Made by a program: the position numbers and the translations under genes
Part shown: positions 20,001 through 30,347 of the stretch, piece by piece
Layout of the letters: each line of letters starts with the position of its first letter
Numbering within the stretch: position 1 is the first letter of the stretch
Source: Plumapathes pennacea
Lineage: Eukaryota; Cnidaria; Anthozoa; Antipatharia; Myriopathidae
NCBI GenBank assembly: GCA_964036295.1
Contig: OZ038467.1
Coordinates: forward strand, 17,767,670-17,831,669
Direction of reading: 5' to 3'
Length of the DNA stretch: 64,000 nt
Notes under the pieces: generated by a model
Told to the model about the DNA's origin: nothing
The model's input: the letters and a program-made list of their open reading frames with translations, nothing else
Database searches by the model: none

Positions 20001-22073
20001 TCTCTGATTGGTCGATTTACAGTGGTAAATAAGAGTCCAGACAACGATGCTGACGCCAGCATGTCACGTTTTGCAGCAAAATACAACAAAAGTTTCCTGT
20101 ATATTTCTAAATACCGTGGTAAAAAACAAATTACCACTGGTTTGCCATGGTGTGGACTCTTATTTACCATAATTTATGTCATCACATGGTCAAAATTAGT
20201 TGTGGACTCACTTGATGAAGCGCCTCGTGAGTCCACAACACTTTGCGACCATGTGATGATGCAAATTGTGGTAAATAAGAGTCCACACCACAACAAACCA
20301 GTGGAAATTTATTAAATTTACCACAAGAAAATAGAATCCATATCTTCAAGCCACCATGTAATTTTCTTTTTATTGTATAGAAAGTGCTTTTGTGAGGATA
20401 TGGAAAAGATGCCACTCGAGGACTCCTGAGTGAAGTTTCATACAAATTTTAGGAGTGGTAAGTTTACAAAGTATAGTGCTTATATCTAATATAAAAGAAT
20501 AATAACATTATTCTTGTTACCATATTGTTTTTCAAGACAAAACCAACCATGCACTCAGCACACAAAGAAATGTATCATGGCTTACCTCATCAGAAACTGT
20601 TTGTACTGTAGAACAAAACACAGACAGTGGATCACTGTTGTCTGTAAGGAAAATAAAACACAATTAACTTACTATAAAGTTCACTGGAACAAAGTCATGA
20701 CCAATGCCTTGTACGCTACTGAACACACCAGCCATATATACAATTATATACAATATTATTATTGTGTTCCAACTTTACATTATACTAATATTATATGAAA
20801 AACACTTTTTGTCAAACCATATATCTTTTGTTTCAAACTGCAGTTTGTCGTACAAAAGCTATGAAAGCTGATCAAAATGTTGGTTTATAGAATAACTATA
20901 TGATACTACGTGGACTGTGTTATGATTGGCTAAATGAGAATATATTACATGCTGACGTGATACCTGGCATAAATATATATATATATATAAAACACATTCA
21001 CATGTATGATATAACCTCATCTTGAAACAATAATTGGGGAGTTGGGAGAACATGAGGAGGGAAACCATGAGGCTGTCAAGTACGCGTTATTGCCAACGAG
21101 CAAGCCGAGCGAAGACGGTCAGCTTGAGAGGCGGCCAGCATAATGCCACGCGAAGTATTGCAGCAGGCATAAAAATTATCGATCGAGCTGTTAAAAGTGT
21201 AATGTAAGGTGTAGATTCCCTGAAGACTTTGGTGCCGGAAATATTAGAGCCAACAGAGCCAATGAAAAGACGGATGTTGATTTATGGTATGACCGTTCTT
21301 AGCCAATCAGGAGGGAGTATTTTGCACGAGGTTAACACATGCGCTCACTAGCATCTGTCATCGAGTTCTTTTTCTCTCGTTGGCACTTAGTGAAAGCTAC
21401 AACTAGTTTATTTAATAATACTGTATTAATATCTTCCTTTGAGTGACCTGCATCAACTTACCCTGGGTGCTGTGCTTTGTCTTCAGTTTTTTTATTTGTT
21501 TTGAATCTGGATCAACCCCACATGAAGTTGCAGGCCAAACATTGCTATTAGGACCTGGTGGCGCCAAAGCAGTACTAGTCTGTGAACTAGTGGGTAGTGG
21601 GAATGGTGAAGCAGATGAAGACACGGCAGATAATGTAAAACTGTTACTCTGAGCACCCAGCGACGAAGACGAAACAGCAGATGAGTTGGCAGCGAAACCA
21701 GAACTAGAAATTACAGTATTGCATTTTCCTGTGGATAACTGTCTGGCAAAATCTTTGGACAAGCTTGTACTTTCACTGCTGCTTTCTATAGGGTATGACT
21801 TGGACATCTTGGTCCGCCGAACCTGTCGAGAATTCTGGGTTAAATGGTTCCATTGCTCCATTTGTTTCAAATCGACTGTGTTAGGAATATTAAGTTGTGT
21901 CTTGCTCAGATCCACTATAGATTGTTTCATTTCACGAGCCTTTTCCAGGGCACACACAGTGTGAACATCATAAGGCACCCAGTCATAATCACCGTCCCAA
22001 TCCCATAAAATCTTGCCTTTTCCAGGAAGTGAGTTAGTGGGGTAGACATGTCTTCTAACTTGTCGCAGTGTAC
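16794..22073 (-). CDS. Deltex-type E3 ubiquitin ligase, 3' six exons (5' exons not found)
   Basis: Six exons on the minus strand join in frame: 22,073-21,462, 20,641-20,586, 19,822-19,667, 18,648-18,481, 17,638-17,549 and 17,027-16,794 (stop included). All junctions have AG acceptors and GT donors and the phases close exactly, giving about 437 codons. Domain order is most of a second WWE domain, a serine-rich linker, a RING finger and the Deltex C-terminal (DTC) domain, as in the DTX1/2/4 type. In animals these cytoplasmic ligases modulate Notch signalling; RING binds E2 and WWE binds the Notch ankyrin repeats. The first WWE domain and start codon must lie upstream and were not recognised in this window. 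Introns hold several MITEs. The reading frame is intact. Confidence 0.93.
17549..17638 (-). CDS. Deltex exon: DTC middle
   Basis: Thirty codons, [18 protein letters not shown] through [11 protein letters not shown], flanked by TTTAG and GTAAAC. This is the invariant GxxHPNPGxxxxxRGFPRxCYLPD block of DTC. Confidence 0.95.
17945..18115. mobile_element. Tigger/pogo-like MITE remnant
   Basis: An inverted-repeat-like stretch begins near ACAGTAGTTGTTCAATATAG and contains ATATAGCAGGGTTC and a complementary ACCGAGTTC region. It resembles pogo/Tigger terminal sequences. It lies in a Deltex intron and is decayed. Confidence 0.4.
18481..18648 (-). CDS. Deltex exon: RING end and DTC start
   Basis: It encodes [18 protein letters not shown], which supplies the last CxxC of the RING, then [17 protein letters not shown] and TPGIQ, the highly conserved start of the DTC domain. 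56 codons, phase 0 at both ends. Confidence 0.95.
18690..19130. mobile_element. Tigger/pogo-like non-autonomous element
   Basis: The left end CAGTGGAACCCCATTAATAC and the internal ATTAATGGGGT blocks, with GGTCGTAATAATGTACCC on the right, form long imperfect inverted repeats typical of Tigger-like elements. It lies in the intron before the DTC exon. Confidence 0.55.
19160..19270. mobile_element. Short MITE with 9-bp target duplication
   Basis: TACCCTGGGTGCCAGAG and its exact complement CTCTGGCACCCAGGGTA bound a ~111-bp element. ATTGTACTT flanks it on both sides (19,151-19,159 and 19,271-19,279). A 9-bp duplication suggests a Mutator- or Merlin-type transposase. Confidence 0.8.
19667..19822 (-). 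CDS. Deltex exon: RING finger, N-terminal half
   Basis: Starting after TTTCTTGCAG it encodes ECSICFDKL, an acidic insertion, then [14 protein letters not shown], that is the first zinc ligands of a Deltex-type RING (CxxC, then C, H, H, C). The donor is AAG|GTAATA. The remaining CxxC pair is in the next exon. Confidence 0.92.
19973..20325 (+). mobile_element. Palindromic non-autonomous element related to the Crypton (copy 1)
   Basis: It starts with TTACCACAACACACTTAG then TTTCTCGCTCTCTGATTGG and contains an internal hairpin in which GTGGACTCTTATTTACC faces GGTAAATAAGAGTCCAC. The loop has GAAGCGCCTCGTGAGTCCAC. An inverted relative lies at 23,925-24,272, and the loop motif recurs beside the Crypton at 39,860-39,900. 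Confidence 0.75.
20586..20641 (-). CDS. Deltex short linker exon (56 nt)
   Basis: It is bounded by TTCCTTACAG and GTAAGCC and encodes [18 protein letters not shown]. With the one-base overhang of the previous exon it makes exactly 19 codons and leads in phase to the RING exon. It is too short to find by ORF length. Confidence 0.85.
21462..22073 (-). CDS. Deltex exon: second WWE domain and Ser-rich linker
   Basis: The exon opens at an AG acceptor (22,075-22,074) and reads [12 protein letters not shown], then [19 protein letters not shown], then IDLSKTQ-like residues and [12 protein letters not shown], the typical WWE pattern of tryptophans and basic strands. A low-complexity serine-rich region follows. 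The donor is GG|GTAAGT at 21,461. An in-frame TGA just upstream shows the exon cannot extend further. Confidence 0.88.
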
Positions 22074-22259
22074 CTTGGGGATAATACAAACATGATCAGA
22101 GGGGGTTCTCAAGATCTTAATTTTTTTTAAGAGTTTCCTTGATCGAAAGGTTGTGCAAGCTTGAATTGTTTTTCATTCTGTTGGTTCTCAGTATAATGAT
22201 ATTGTTATGCATGAGCATTAGGTGCTAGTCTGTATTTAGTTGAGTCTGTTAATTAAATG

Positions 22260-22770
22260 TAGTGCACAAGCATTAGCAGCTAGTGTGCAAGTTGGGCAAC
22301 ATTTTCAGTGCAATTTGCCACACAACAATATGGCGTTGCAAGTTGCACTGTAATGTTGCACATGGCAAATGGTTTGAACCCAGGAGTGTGAACAGTAGGT
22401 TGGTTGTGATCGTCCGGGTTAGAGTAGTCTCCAGAAAGACTGTTGTTGGTGACTGTGAGTCACCAACAACAGTCTTTCTGGAGACTACTCTAACCCTGAC
22501 GATCACAACCAACCTAATGTTGCACATATTACCACATGCTGAATGTTGGAGCAACAATGTTGCAGGAAGTAGAAACCACTTCCAACATGCTGGTATGCAC
22601 AATATTATAGTGCAACTTGCAACACAGCATCGTTGGCGACAAGTTGCACTGAAACAGTTGCCTGTATTCGCCACTTTGGAAATGAAAATAGGACTGGGAA
22701 TGAATGGAGTACCGAAAGTGTTTCTGGGATCGTTTGGGGGGACGCGTGTATGAAACACATGACGGCATCA
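22260..22770. mobile_element. GTTGCA-rich repeat interrupted by a Penelope-derived hairpin
   Basis: Both sides of the hairpin at 22,364-22,516 are rich in GTTGCA/TGCAAC words arranged as inverted repeats (for example GCAAGTTGCACTG near 22,336 and CAAGTTGCACTGAAAC near 22,640). ORFs on both strands overlap and are shadows of the palindrome. Confidence 0.45.
22364..22516. repeat. Palindromic hairpin derived from Penelope pLTR sequence
   Basis: Two ~58-bp arms containing AGTAGTCTCCAGAAAGACTG and its complement face each other across GTGACTGTGAGTCAC. The same arm ends the inverted pair at 31,757-32,040 and occurs at 37,885-37,935. The left flank (from about 22,370) also matches 32,041-32,080 in inverse. 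Confidence 0.8.
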
Positions 22771-23770
22771 GGTTGGAAGAGTGATAAGATCTCTAATTGC
22801 CGTCAGTAAAGATAATATCAGAGTTTATTACACGACTAGACTGCTGAGCGGGCCGATACAGAAAATCCACCAATCAGATTGCTCCTTTGCCGGTCTGATA
22901 TTTCAGACCGGCTGTATCAGACCGGGTATGATCACGTAAGATTACGCATGCTTTTCTGAGCTAAAAAAATAATCAATGTGGCAGAACAAGCTCGGGTAAT
23001 AAGGAATATTAAATGACCACATTTATAACGGAAACGGAAATGAAATTTGAAGAAAACCCTACAAGTGCGGCTGTCAAATTTGATGAGCATTTGACGTTTG
23101 CAGCAAAGGTGAATCGTCGAGTCTGAAAAGTTTTTGTAGTTTGAATTCTTCTTATTGACTTGTGAATGGTGAAGAGGAAAACTGGTTGAGTTCTGCGGAA
23201 AGTAGCATGGGGAAGTTAATGCAGAAAGTTTCTCGTAACTTGCTGAAACGGATGGCAACGAATAGAGTCGCTCGCAAAACCCGACATTGTCTTCAAAGTT
23301 AAGCGAAAGATATAAGTTCTCTTCGGAACCAGAAACAATCTTCAAGTAAGTCAGTATCCTTTCAGTCCTAAATTCTCTAATATCTCGTCTCCAAAAGATG
23401 TAAATTTTAATTGCTTGTCGTTCCAACAAAGCTTCCTTGGACTCTCACAGGACTACTTTCAAAATGGTGGCGGCGGTCTCAGCCATTTTGTTTTGAATTA
23501 ATGAATTCGCCGAGATGCGTATTGAGCTAGGTAGCAGGTGAGGATTTGCGTTTAATTGTTTGTTTTCTTCGACAGTACACAGTAAGACTGGTCAATCTTT
23601 GTGGACTTATGATGCATCCGCAAATTATAGTTTTGTCTTTCATCCCACTCGTTTTCCCTATGCTTGCAAGATTTGTACTCTGAAATTTATTGTTTACGAT
23701 TTACGTACGGCATAAAATTTTGCTGATCGCTGCAGGTTTCAATGATCACAAAGCCGTGTAATAATAATAA
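22771..23770. other. No gene recognised
   Basis: The minus-strand ORF at 22,932-23,429 (165 codons) has no recognisable domain. It might include 5' Deltex sequence, but no WWE-like pattern is visible. A short palindrome with GGTCTGATATTTCAGACC lies near 22,893. Confidence 0.45.
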
Positions 23771-23908
23771 TCTTATTGACCGAGTTTGCTTGGGACCGTA
23801 CTGGAAGAATATCGGCCCTCAGTCTTTTTTGTACGGACCTTGCTGCGCTCGGTCCGTACTGTCAAGACCTCTGGCCGATATTCTCCCAATACGGCCCTCG
23901 CACTCGGT
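23771..23908. mobile_element. MITE with ~40-bp terminal inverted repeats
   Basis: CTTATTGACCGAGTTTGC and GCACTCGGTCAATAAG bound the element, with inner blocks GAATATCGGCC and GGCCGATATTC. The family was not identified. Confidence 0.75.
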
Positions 23909-23924
23909 CAATAAGATATATGTT

Positions 23925-24272
23925 TAATAAATTTCCACTGGTTTGCCGTGGTGTGGACTCTTATTTACCACGATTTATGCCATCACAAGGTCAAAATTTG
24001 TTGTGGACTCACTCGGCGAAGCGCCTCGTGAGTCCACAACATTTTGACCATGTGATGACGTAAATCGTGGTAAATAAGAGTCCACACCACGGCAAACCAG
24101 TGGAAATTTGTTTTTTACCACACTATTTAGAAATATACAAGAAAATTTTGCTGTATTTCGTTGCAAAACGTGACACGCTGGCGTCAGCTGGCGTCACATC
24201 GTTGTCTGGACTCTTATTTACCACGGTTAATTGACCAATCAGAGAGCGAGAAACTAATGTGTTGTGGTAAAA
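23925..24272 (-). mobile_element. Palindromic non-autonomous element related to the Crypton (copy 2)
   Basis: It is the inverse of 19,973-20,325, with the same hairpin (GTGGACTCTTATTTACCACG and its complement), the loop GGCGAAGCGCCTCGTGAGTC and the terminal AGAGAGCGAGAAACTAA. It abuts the preceding MITE. Confidence 0.8.
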
Positions 24273-24349
24273 ATTATTATTCCCACGCCCTGCGTGGGTA
24301 CTAATCTGAACACATATCGTTTTTTAATGTCGTTCACGGGGCGACCTCC

Positions 24350-24462
24350 TCGCGCAGCGGGGTTTGCTGGGAAGAACCTCAGAACAGAATCACGTCACCG
24401 CGCAGCAGGGTTTACCAGGAAAAAATCACGTCCAAGCGCAGCGGGGATTGCTGGGTAAAACC
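24350..24462 (+). repeat. Three degenerate ~42-bp direct repeats
   Basis: CGCAGCGGGGTTTGCTGGG-like units recur three times, spaced by AAxxTCACGTC segments. No function is apparent. Confidence 0.55.
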
Positions 24463-25259
24463 TTCAACCTCGTTCCCAGGCTCTTGCCTCTCTCGGCCCA
24501 ACAAGTTGGCTTTTCTGCGATTTGAATGTTCTTCATGGAGCGACCTACCAAACGCACCGCAGGGTCTTTTGGGAGTCCGTCGCGAAGCAACAGACCATCA
24601 CTTCATCTGGGAAGGTACTGTACCTTCAAAGACGATGACAAGACAAGCGAACAACGGTACACCGAGAAACAGGACGAAAAATCCGATGGGAGAAACACTA
24701 GCGGTTGATTTATAGCTGAGATAATCGGTCGACCGTTCACAGCTGACTCGCATTTACCTTCTTGGATCGAACTTTTATAAACCATTTGAACTGCCTAACA
24801 TGGTTACTGGCACTTAAAAGCAAGTTATGATCAAGAGCAAGGCCCGAGAAACAATTCAGGACAGAAAATAGTGCTTGAAGGCCGGTTGATAGCTCCAAGG
24901 GGAAGGTAAGACACGTAAATTTACTTTGTTCACGTCACTGAATTCGTTCGTTCTGCATTGCTTCGAGTTTATCGAACATTTTGTGACCGCGGTAAAACTT
25001 GGTTGTTGGAATGCTATACATTTTCACGACAGAAAATTGTTTGGACCTTTTGAGTCTCGACATTTAAATCAACTTCCAGTGTCGCATACAATGCAGAGGT
25101 TATTTTTGCCACTTGACAACTTGCTCAGACAAAATCAGAACATATCACTCATACAGAAGAATCTTGGTGTTTCTATGCATTTGATTAGAGTAAATCATTT
25201 CCCTTGTCCAGAATCTTGGCAAGATCTTGCTAAGATCTTGCCAAGATCTTACCAAGATC
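24463..25259. other. No gene recognised
   Basis: Short ORFs only. At its right end (25,213-25,260) GATCTTG/CAAGATC words repeat; similar words occur near 62,600-62,635. Confidence 0.45.
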
Positions 25260-25263
25260 TTAA

Positions 25264-27089
25264 AGTGCACATAAGCCTTCAGAGGATACATTTTTATATG
25301 AAATTAGGAAGTAATCTAAGCAACGTATGCCCAAAAGAAGGCCCTTCCGAAGCGTTCTTATATTTTTTTTTCGCCTGGTAAACATGCGAAAAAGCGCCAT
25401 TTTGACTTCCGGTTTAGATTTTGTCCGCGTAAGATGATCGATTAAGGGCCTGGGCTGTGTCGTCAGAGGAGTGGCGTCTCGACTCGTCCGAACAGAGTTT
25501 TCACCGGTTTTACTCCGAAATGCCTTGTAGATGTGTTGTTGGAGACTACTCCACGGAGCCAGATCATAAGCAAGGATTCGCATTTTATATGATTCAATTT
25601 CCGAATGACCAAAGAGGTGAAGCAAGGAAGCGAAAGAGAAAATGGTCCAGTTTGTTAAGGCCAAACGTGTGAAATGGGAACTAACAATCAATCCCGGATC
25701 TGCATGGAATTGACAATAAACGAATACTGATAAAGGACAATCTCGGTATTGTAGTACAAAGTTGATATGAAGGAGAAAGATTGACCGGGTAATCGTCGGG
25801 TCCCACAATTTGTCGACGGGCAGTAATTAATTATATTTAATCCAAAATATATTCAGATGTGGGAAGTTTGATACCTTTTCTATCGTAGGTATCGAATATC
25901 AAATGAGCAAACTATCGCGTTCGCCGAAGGTTTATGGTCGATGAGGTCACACTGCGACACACTGCAATTCATGTTTGAAACCGAGCGAAAGATGGGATTT
26001 CGGCTAGATTTTTGTAGGGCTACAGTCGACCGTGTGCCGGATTTGTGGCACCTATTTACTCAAACAACTTTGGTTTCCACATCGCCGAAGTTAGACGGCG
26101 GCCGCAGAAGTGGGAATTTTTTGGCAAACTGCGAAAGGAGTCGTGCTGACTGCTGACAGTTGGTCTGAAGTTGTACTCCCGCCTGTTGATCCACCGCGGC
26201 GAAAGCAAAATCCTCCAAACGGTGAAGAAGGGCGCCATAAACCGCAATTAAAGTGTAATACTTTATTGTCTACCCGTACAGGGAAGTTTAGAATGACTGT
26301 TTTTGTACATTCCAGGAGTTTTCAGAAGAGCCGCGCTCTCTCGAAGTCAAATATAACTAGTGACCGTGACGAATTACGCAACTGCTCTAAGTCGAAATCC
26401 CGAGCGAGAGTTATTGCGAGACATCCGCAGAATCTCAATGCTTGTGAATGACGATGCTGCCGTAGCACATGAACATTGCAATTTCCACATGACACCTAAA
26501 ATATGAGTAAAACACAGAGAAGCAATTACAGATGTACCACGTAAACAAATCCAAAACTCGGGACATATTTTACGCTTACCAACTACTGGCTCCAAAATTT
26601 TCTTCCGAGCAATCTTGCAGTGTTATGGTTCTTGTTCTTTTCCCTCCCTTTCCTTTATGTTACGCTTCATGCCATTCTTGATCAGCAAGTAGCTCTTGTC
26701 AGAGCACGGGTTGGACTTCATAGTGGATATCGTACAGTATACACGCGGAATCAATGTAATATAATTCATATATCAGATATAACGCTTTCCTCATCGCTTC
26801 TAGAGCTCGCCATTGCTGTACGAGTCCAAAAACAAGGGAAACGGCGAGAAAAACGTAGAAAAACCTGATAAATAAGAGCTATGAAGAGGTGCCGAGCCGA
26901 AACGCGCCCCTCCTCTGACGTTACAGGTCCCAGTCTCCTACTTTGCGCGGCCTGGACTTTATATTACCGATTTCAAACGCGTGAAAAAAATATAAGAACC
27001 CTTCGGAAAGGCTTTCTTTTGGGCATAAGTTGCTTAGATTACTTCCTAATTTCGTATAAAAATGTATCCTCTGAAGGCTTATGTGCACT
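25264..27089 (+). mobile_element. Kolobok-type transposon, TTAA target site, decayed
   Basis: The ends are inverted repeats of about 108 bp, beginning AGTGCACATAAGCCTTCAGA, with only a handful of differences. TTAA lies on both flanks (25,260-25,263 and 27,090-27,093). A second inverted block with GTCAGAGGAG lies further in on each side. The interior encodes a THAP zinc-finger fragment. TTAA duplications plus a THAP domain are the signature of the Kolobok superfamily. The catalytic domain was not recognised. Confidence 0.8.
25519..25672 (+). pseudogene. THAP domain fragment of the Kolobok transposase
   Basis: From ATG 25,519 the frame reads MPCRCVVGDYS, then QGFAFYMIQFPNDQ and RKWSSLLRPNV-stop. 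It fits the first half of a THAP (C2CH) DNA-binding domain. The second zinc ligand is replaced (Tyr in the DYS segment). A one-base loss near 25,640 shifts the frame: the neighbouring frame continues FVKAKRVKWELT, which is the expected sequence. The domain is therefore non-functional as read. Confidence 0.65.
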
Positions 27090-27180
27090 TTAACCCATTC
27101 GCCCCTACGCCGCCCCAAACCGCCCGTAGAAAAACCTCTTCCCACCCTTCCATGGTCAATTGTTGTCGAATCTATTGTTA

Positions 27181-29071
27181 CTAGAAATACGATAATCGCA
27201 GATATCCCCTCGCTCTGTGGGTGGATTTTCGGGATGTGGGATTCTTCTCTATTGTCCCTTTGGTGATTATCAATCGTTTACAAACCATGGTTGTGTATCG
27301 CAACGTCACCAGTCGGTCGGCCGCTAAAAAATACGTTTGTCGCACGGAGTTTGGTATAGTTCAGACTACGTGTAATACAGAGTGATGCGTTTTGAAGTTT
27401 TCGTGGAAGCTAAACTCTAAAATTCGCTGAGACAACTTTCCAGACGAACTACAGCAAGCTAAGGAAAGCGCAATTAGAATCGTGACTCAGATGCCGTGTT
27501 TACACGAGAGACATTTACCGCAGTAAAAAAATTACCGCGGTAAATTTGTAATCTGCAAGGTGGTAAATTTGCATTTATTACAGTACATTTCTTCATGAAC
27601 TACATTTAGCAAGGTTTTATAAATTGTCTACACGCGTGGTACGTTTACTGCAGTAAAGTAAATGCTTTCACCGAGGTAAATGTGTCGGGTGTAAATATGG
27701 CATGTCAATCAGTTTTCCCGGTCAGCGAAGTCGATCTTCGATTTCTTTTTTTTTTTCTTTTAACAGAAGCCGCGATTGCTCCAACCAACGCTGCATCCTA
27801 ACCAAATACGTGTATGTTTTTTTTATTTTATAAAGTACGTTTCTTCAAGTGCGAAAAACATTTAAAACTGGAAGCGAGAGCTGCTTGTTTGTCTCGGAAT
27901 ACGTTAATTATGCGAATATACTAGTTATATTGTCTGGTTCACACACGATTCAAAATAACGGCAAAGGTTATCTTGCACGAAGGCACTCTGAAATAGATTC
28001 GAAAATTAGCGAAAAGGTCACAACTCGCCTTCATCACAGTCCCGGGGCATCAAACCACAAAATATACTGCGACTGTTGAAATGTACACGAAAGACGTTTG
28101 CAAGTGCAGTCAACTGTATTTATTAAAAACTCACCGGTTCCTGAAAGTCGTAGTGTTTCTTTTCCGGCAAATGAAGCAAAACCCCAAACATTATTGTCTA
28201 CATTATCCTTCAGTGATTCGAAATACTGAGCAGCCCTCATACAATTCGAAAATTCAAATCTCCATTGCATTGAACGCCCGCGGCGATCTTGTCAAAACTT
28301 GGATAATCCTGTGAACGGTCAAACGGTGAAATTTGCCACGGTGATTGTTCGATTTCCACTGACTGACTTTTGTTGCTTGTCCTTTCTGAATAAGTATCTG
28401 AGTTTAACACAAAACGGCGTCGCGATCGTACTTTGTTGTGCGATGTGTCTTTTCTTCGGTTCGATTCTGCTCTTACATATATCCTGGATATATAGCTCCC
28501 GATTTGCTTTCAAGCGCTGTTCTCTTTGCGGAGTATTTTCTTTGGCTCGCTTTTGCTTCTGAAGCTCCCAATTTCCTCTCAAGCGCTGTTCTTTTTGCGG
28601 AGTCGTTTCTTCGGCACGCTTCTGTTCATGATGCTGTCGGTCATAACATGATTGTCGTCTTTTCTCTAGACGTATTTGGCGCTGTTCGACCGTTTCACGA
28701 TTTCGCCTTGCTCGTGCCTGTTCCCTTCTTATTTGAAGACGAGCTTCGTGAGACTGTTGTGTTTCAAGTTTTCCATTTTCGTGAACGCAGCTACGATATA
28801 TTGTTGCTTCGTTCAAATCTAATTGCTTCGCTCAAATCTAATTTCTGTTATTCCGAGTAAAACTACATTGCACACGTGATCGATCCGGCCTTTGTTATTG
28901 GTTATGCAGGGTAACCGCGCCTAAAGTCGTACGTCAGACTGACTTACTGACTGACTGACTGACAGACGAACGTTAAATTTCGAGATGGCGACACGCTTGG
29001 AGTCCCCAAGTTAGGCGATAAATAATGCATTAGCGCCGTGATTATTACCCTCACTTCGCTTCGCTCGGGGA
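27181..29071 (-). mobile_element. Helitron-like element, copy 1 (apparently end to end)
   Basis: On the minus strand it starts TCCCCGAGCGAAGCGAAGTG after an A and ends with GGGGATATCTGCGATTATCG, then TATTTCTAG, followed by T. A short CGA-TTA-TCG hairpin lies a few bases before CTAG. TC start, CTAG end and A/T flanks fit Helitron termini; the same termini recur elsewhere in the window. It encodes the Arg/Glu-rich ORF but no Rep or helicase domain, so it is non-autonomous. Confidence 0.75.
28319..28816 (-). CDS. Arg/Glu-rich repeat ORF of the Helitron-like family
   Basis: The 165-residue frame begins MNEATIYRSCVHENGKLETQ and continues as a charged, helical repeat with RAEETTPQKEQRL and AKENTPQREQRLKANRE units. 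The latter part (FCVKLRYLFRKDKQQ) is shared with the copies at 41,970 and 58,770. Comparable Arg-rich TPxQRxxRL repeats precede the Helitron replication-helicase in some animal elements, as far as I recall. Here no helicase follows. Function unknown; DNA or RNA binding by charge is only a guess. Confidence 0.5.
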   Translation of the reverse strand: MNEATIYRSCVHENGKLETQQSHEARLQIRREQARARRNRETVEQRQIRLEKRRQSCYDRQHHEQKRAEETTPQKEQRLRGNWELQKQKRAKENTPQREQRLKANRELYIQDICKSRIEPKKRHIAQQSTIATPFCVKLRYLFRKDKQQKSVSGNRTITVANFTV

Positions 29072-29829
29072 TAAACCCTTATTGTATTAATGAACCAATC
29101 AGAATCTGTGTTTTGCGCTTTTTTTGACAGCTAAACAAAGCGATCAGAAGAGGATGAAGTTTCACGATTTCCGTCGCGGCGCCATCCGCGCGTACGCCAT
29201 TTGTTTCTGTACTTTCACGGACAAGAAAAGCGACTTTTATGCTGCTAAATGTGGAAGATTATCTCCTCAACAATAACTGGCGTCTTATGAACAGATTTTG
29301 ACAGATTTACAATCTAAAAGAGCCTTTGGCCGATGAAGACGAAAGGAGAGATGTCATGTTGTTTAAACATACAATGGCGGAGGTACGAACGCGGATTCTT
29401 GTAAGCTTCTGATCTGTCCAAGGCAGTTTGTTTCTTCATTGTGTTTACCGGAGATGGAATTGTGGAATTATTCGTCTTAATAGTGACTGCGAAACGAATC
29501 CGTAGGGAAAAAATTTCGATCAATTTCTTCGTGAAACTGACGGTGTTTATCACCACGCGGCGATGTACTTCGCAAAATTATTTCTAGTTCGATTGCTAAT
29601 TTTGCTCTTATTTTGTCTGCAGACTTAATAGATTTACTTTAAAGAGATTGATCTGTTATTTTAGAATATCAATCTGAACTTTAGAACCATTTCACTCAAG
29701 TTTTGTAAAGATAAATTCGCTTTTCGTCTTCGGATGGATGAACGCGCATACTCGAAAGCCTCATAGAAGAAACGCACTTAGTAAAAAAAACATAAGTATT
29801 GAATCGAAGCCTAGCTTATCGTGGATCGA
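29072..29829. other. No gene recognised
   Basis: Only short ORFs. It separates the Helitron copy from the dispersed repeat at 29,830. Confidence 0.45.
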
Positions 29830-30130
29830 CTGTGCATGAAAAGATCAGTCACACATTACTCTTTTCTTGCTGGCTAACTTTTCACTCCAAAGCCCAAAAT
29901 GCAGAGTCGCTCAACCTTTCAGAAGCAAGTGTATGAGTGTTGTAATGACAATTTATACCAATAGGTTTCATTTCAGCAAGGTGTGAAAAGTCAAGTTATC
30001 TATACTGTGTGATATTTTTCTGGTGAGAAACTGAAAGTCTCTTTTGGGAGTTTCGCTCTTGTCCCTACTTTCCAATTTAGTTTCTTCTGGTGTCGACCCC
30101 GCCAACGAGCTCACTGGCAACCAGTCTTGT
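29830..30130 (+). repeat. Dispersed repeat, partner of 700-970
   Basis: It has the same block order as 700-970, with an additional ~30-bp segment near 29,940 absent from the first copy. Confidence 0.6.
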
Positions 30131-30312
30131 TTACAATAATATTGCGGTTTTGTTCACAACGTGTTCAGTCATTTGTGACTAACAAACTCAATGTTCAGGA
30201 CTATTTCGGTGTATTTGCTCGCGGCTGCGGTGACCTTATAAACGGAGTTTGTTTGTTTTCGTTTTTGACTCACGGATATGCGTAGCATATCTGGGAGTCA
30301 TTGGTGTCTACA

Positions 30313-30347
30313 ATCTGTCGTTCACTCACTCACTCACTCACTCACTC
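30313..30347 (+). repeat. (CACT)n microsatellite
   Basis: About seven CACT units in tandem, preceded by a palindromic GGATATGCGTAGCATATC. Confidence 0.85.

Noticed and set aside
21412..21461. Extension of the Deltex WWE exon beyond GTAAGT, and likeness of ACCCTGGGTG to the MITE at 19,160
   Set aside because: The donor is consensus and phases with the next exon; the short match is coincidence of splice-site sequence.
22273..22758. Overlapping ORFs of ~156-161 codons on both strands
   Set aside because: They arise from palindromic, GTTGCA-rich repeat DNA and show no protein family.
22932..23429. Minus-strand ORF of 165 codons as a missing Deltex exon
   Set aside because: No WWE pattern and no suitable donor in phase with the acceptor at 22,074.
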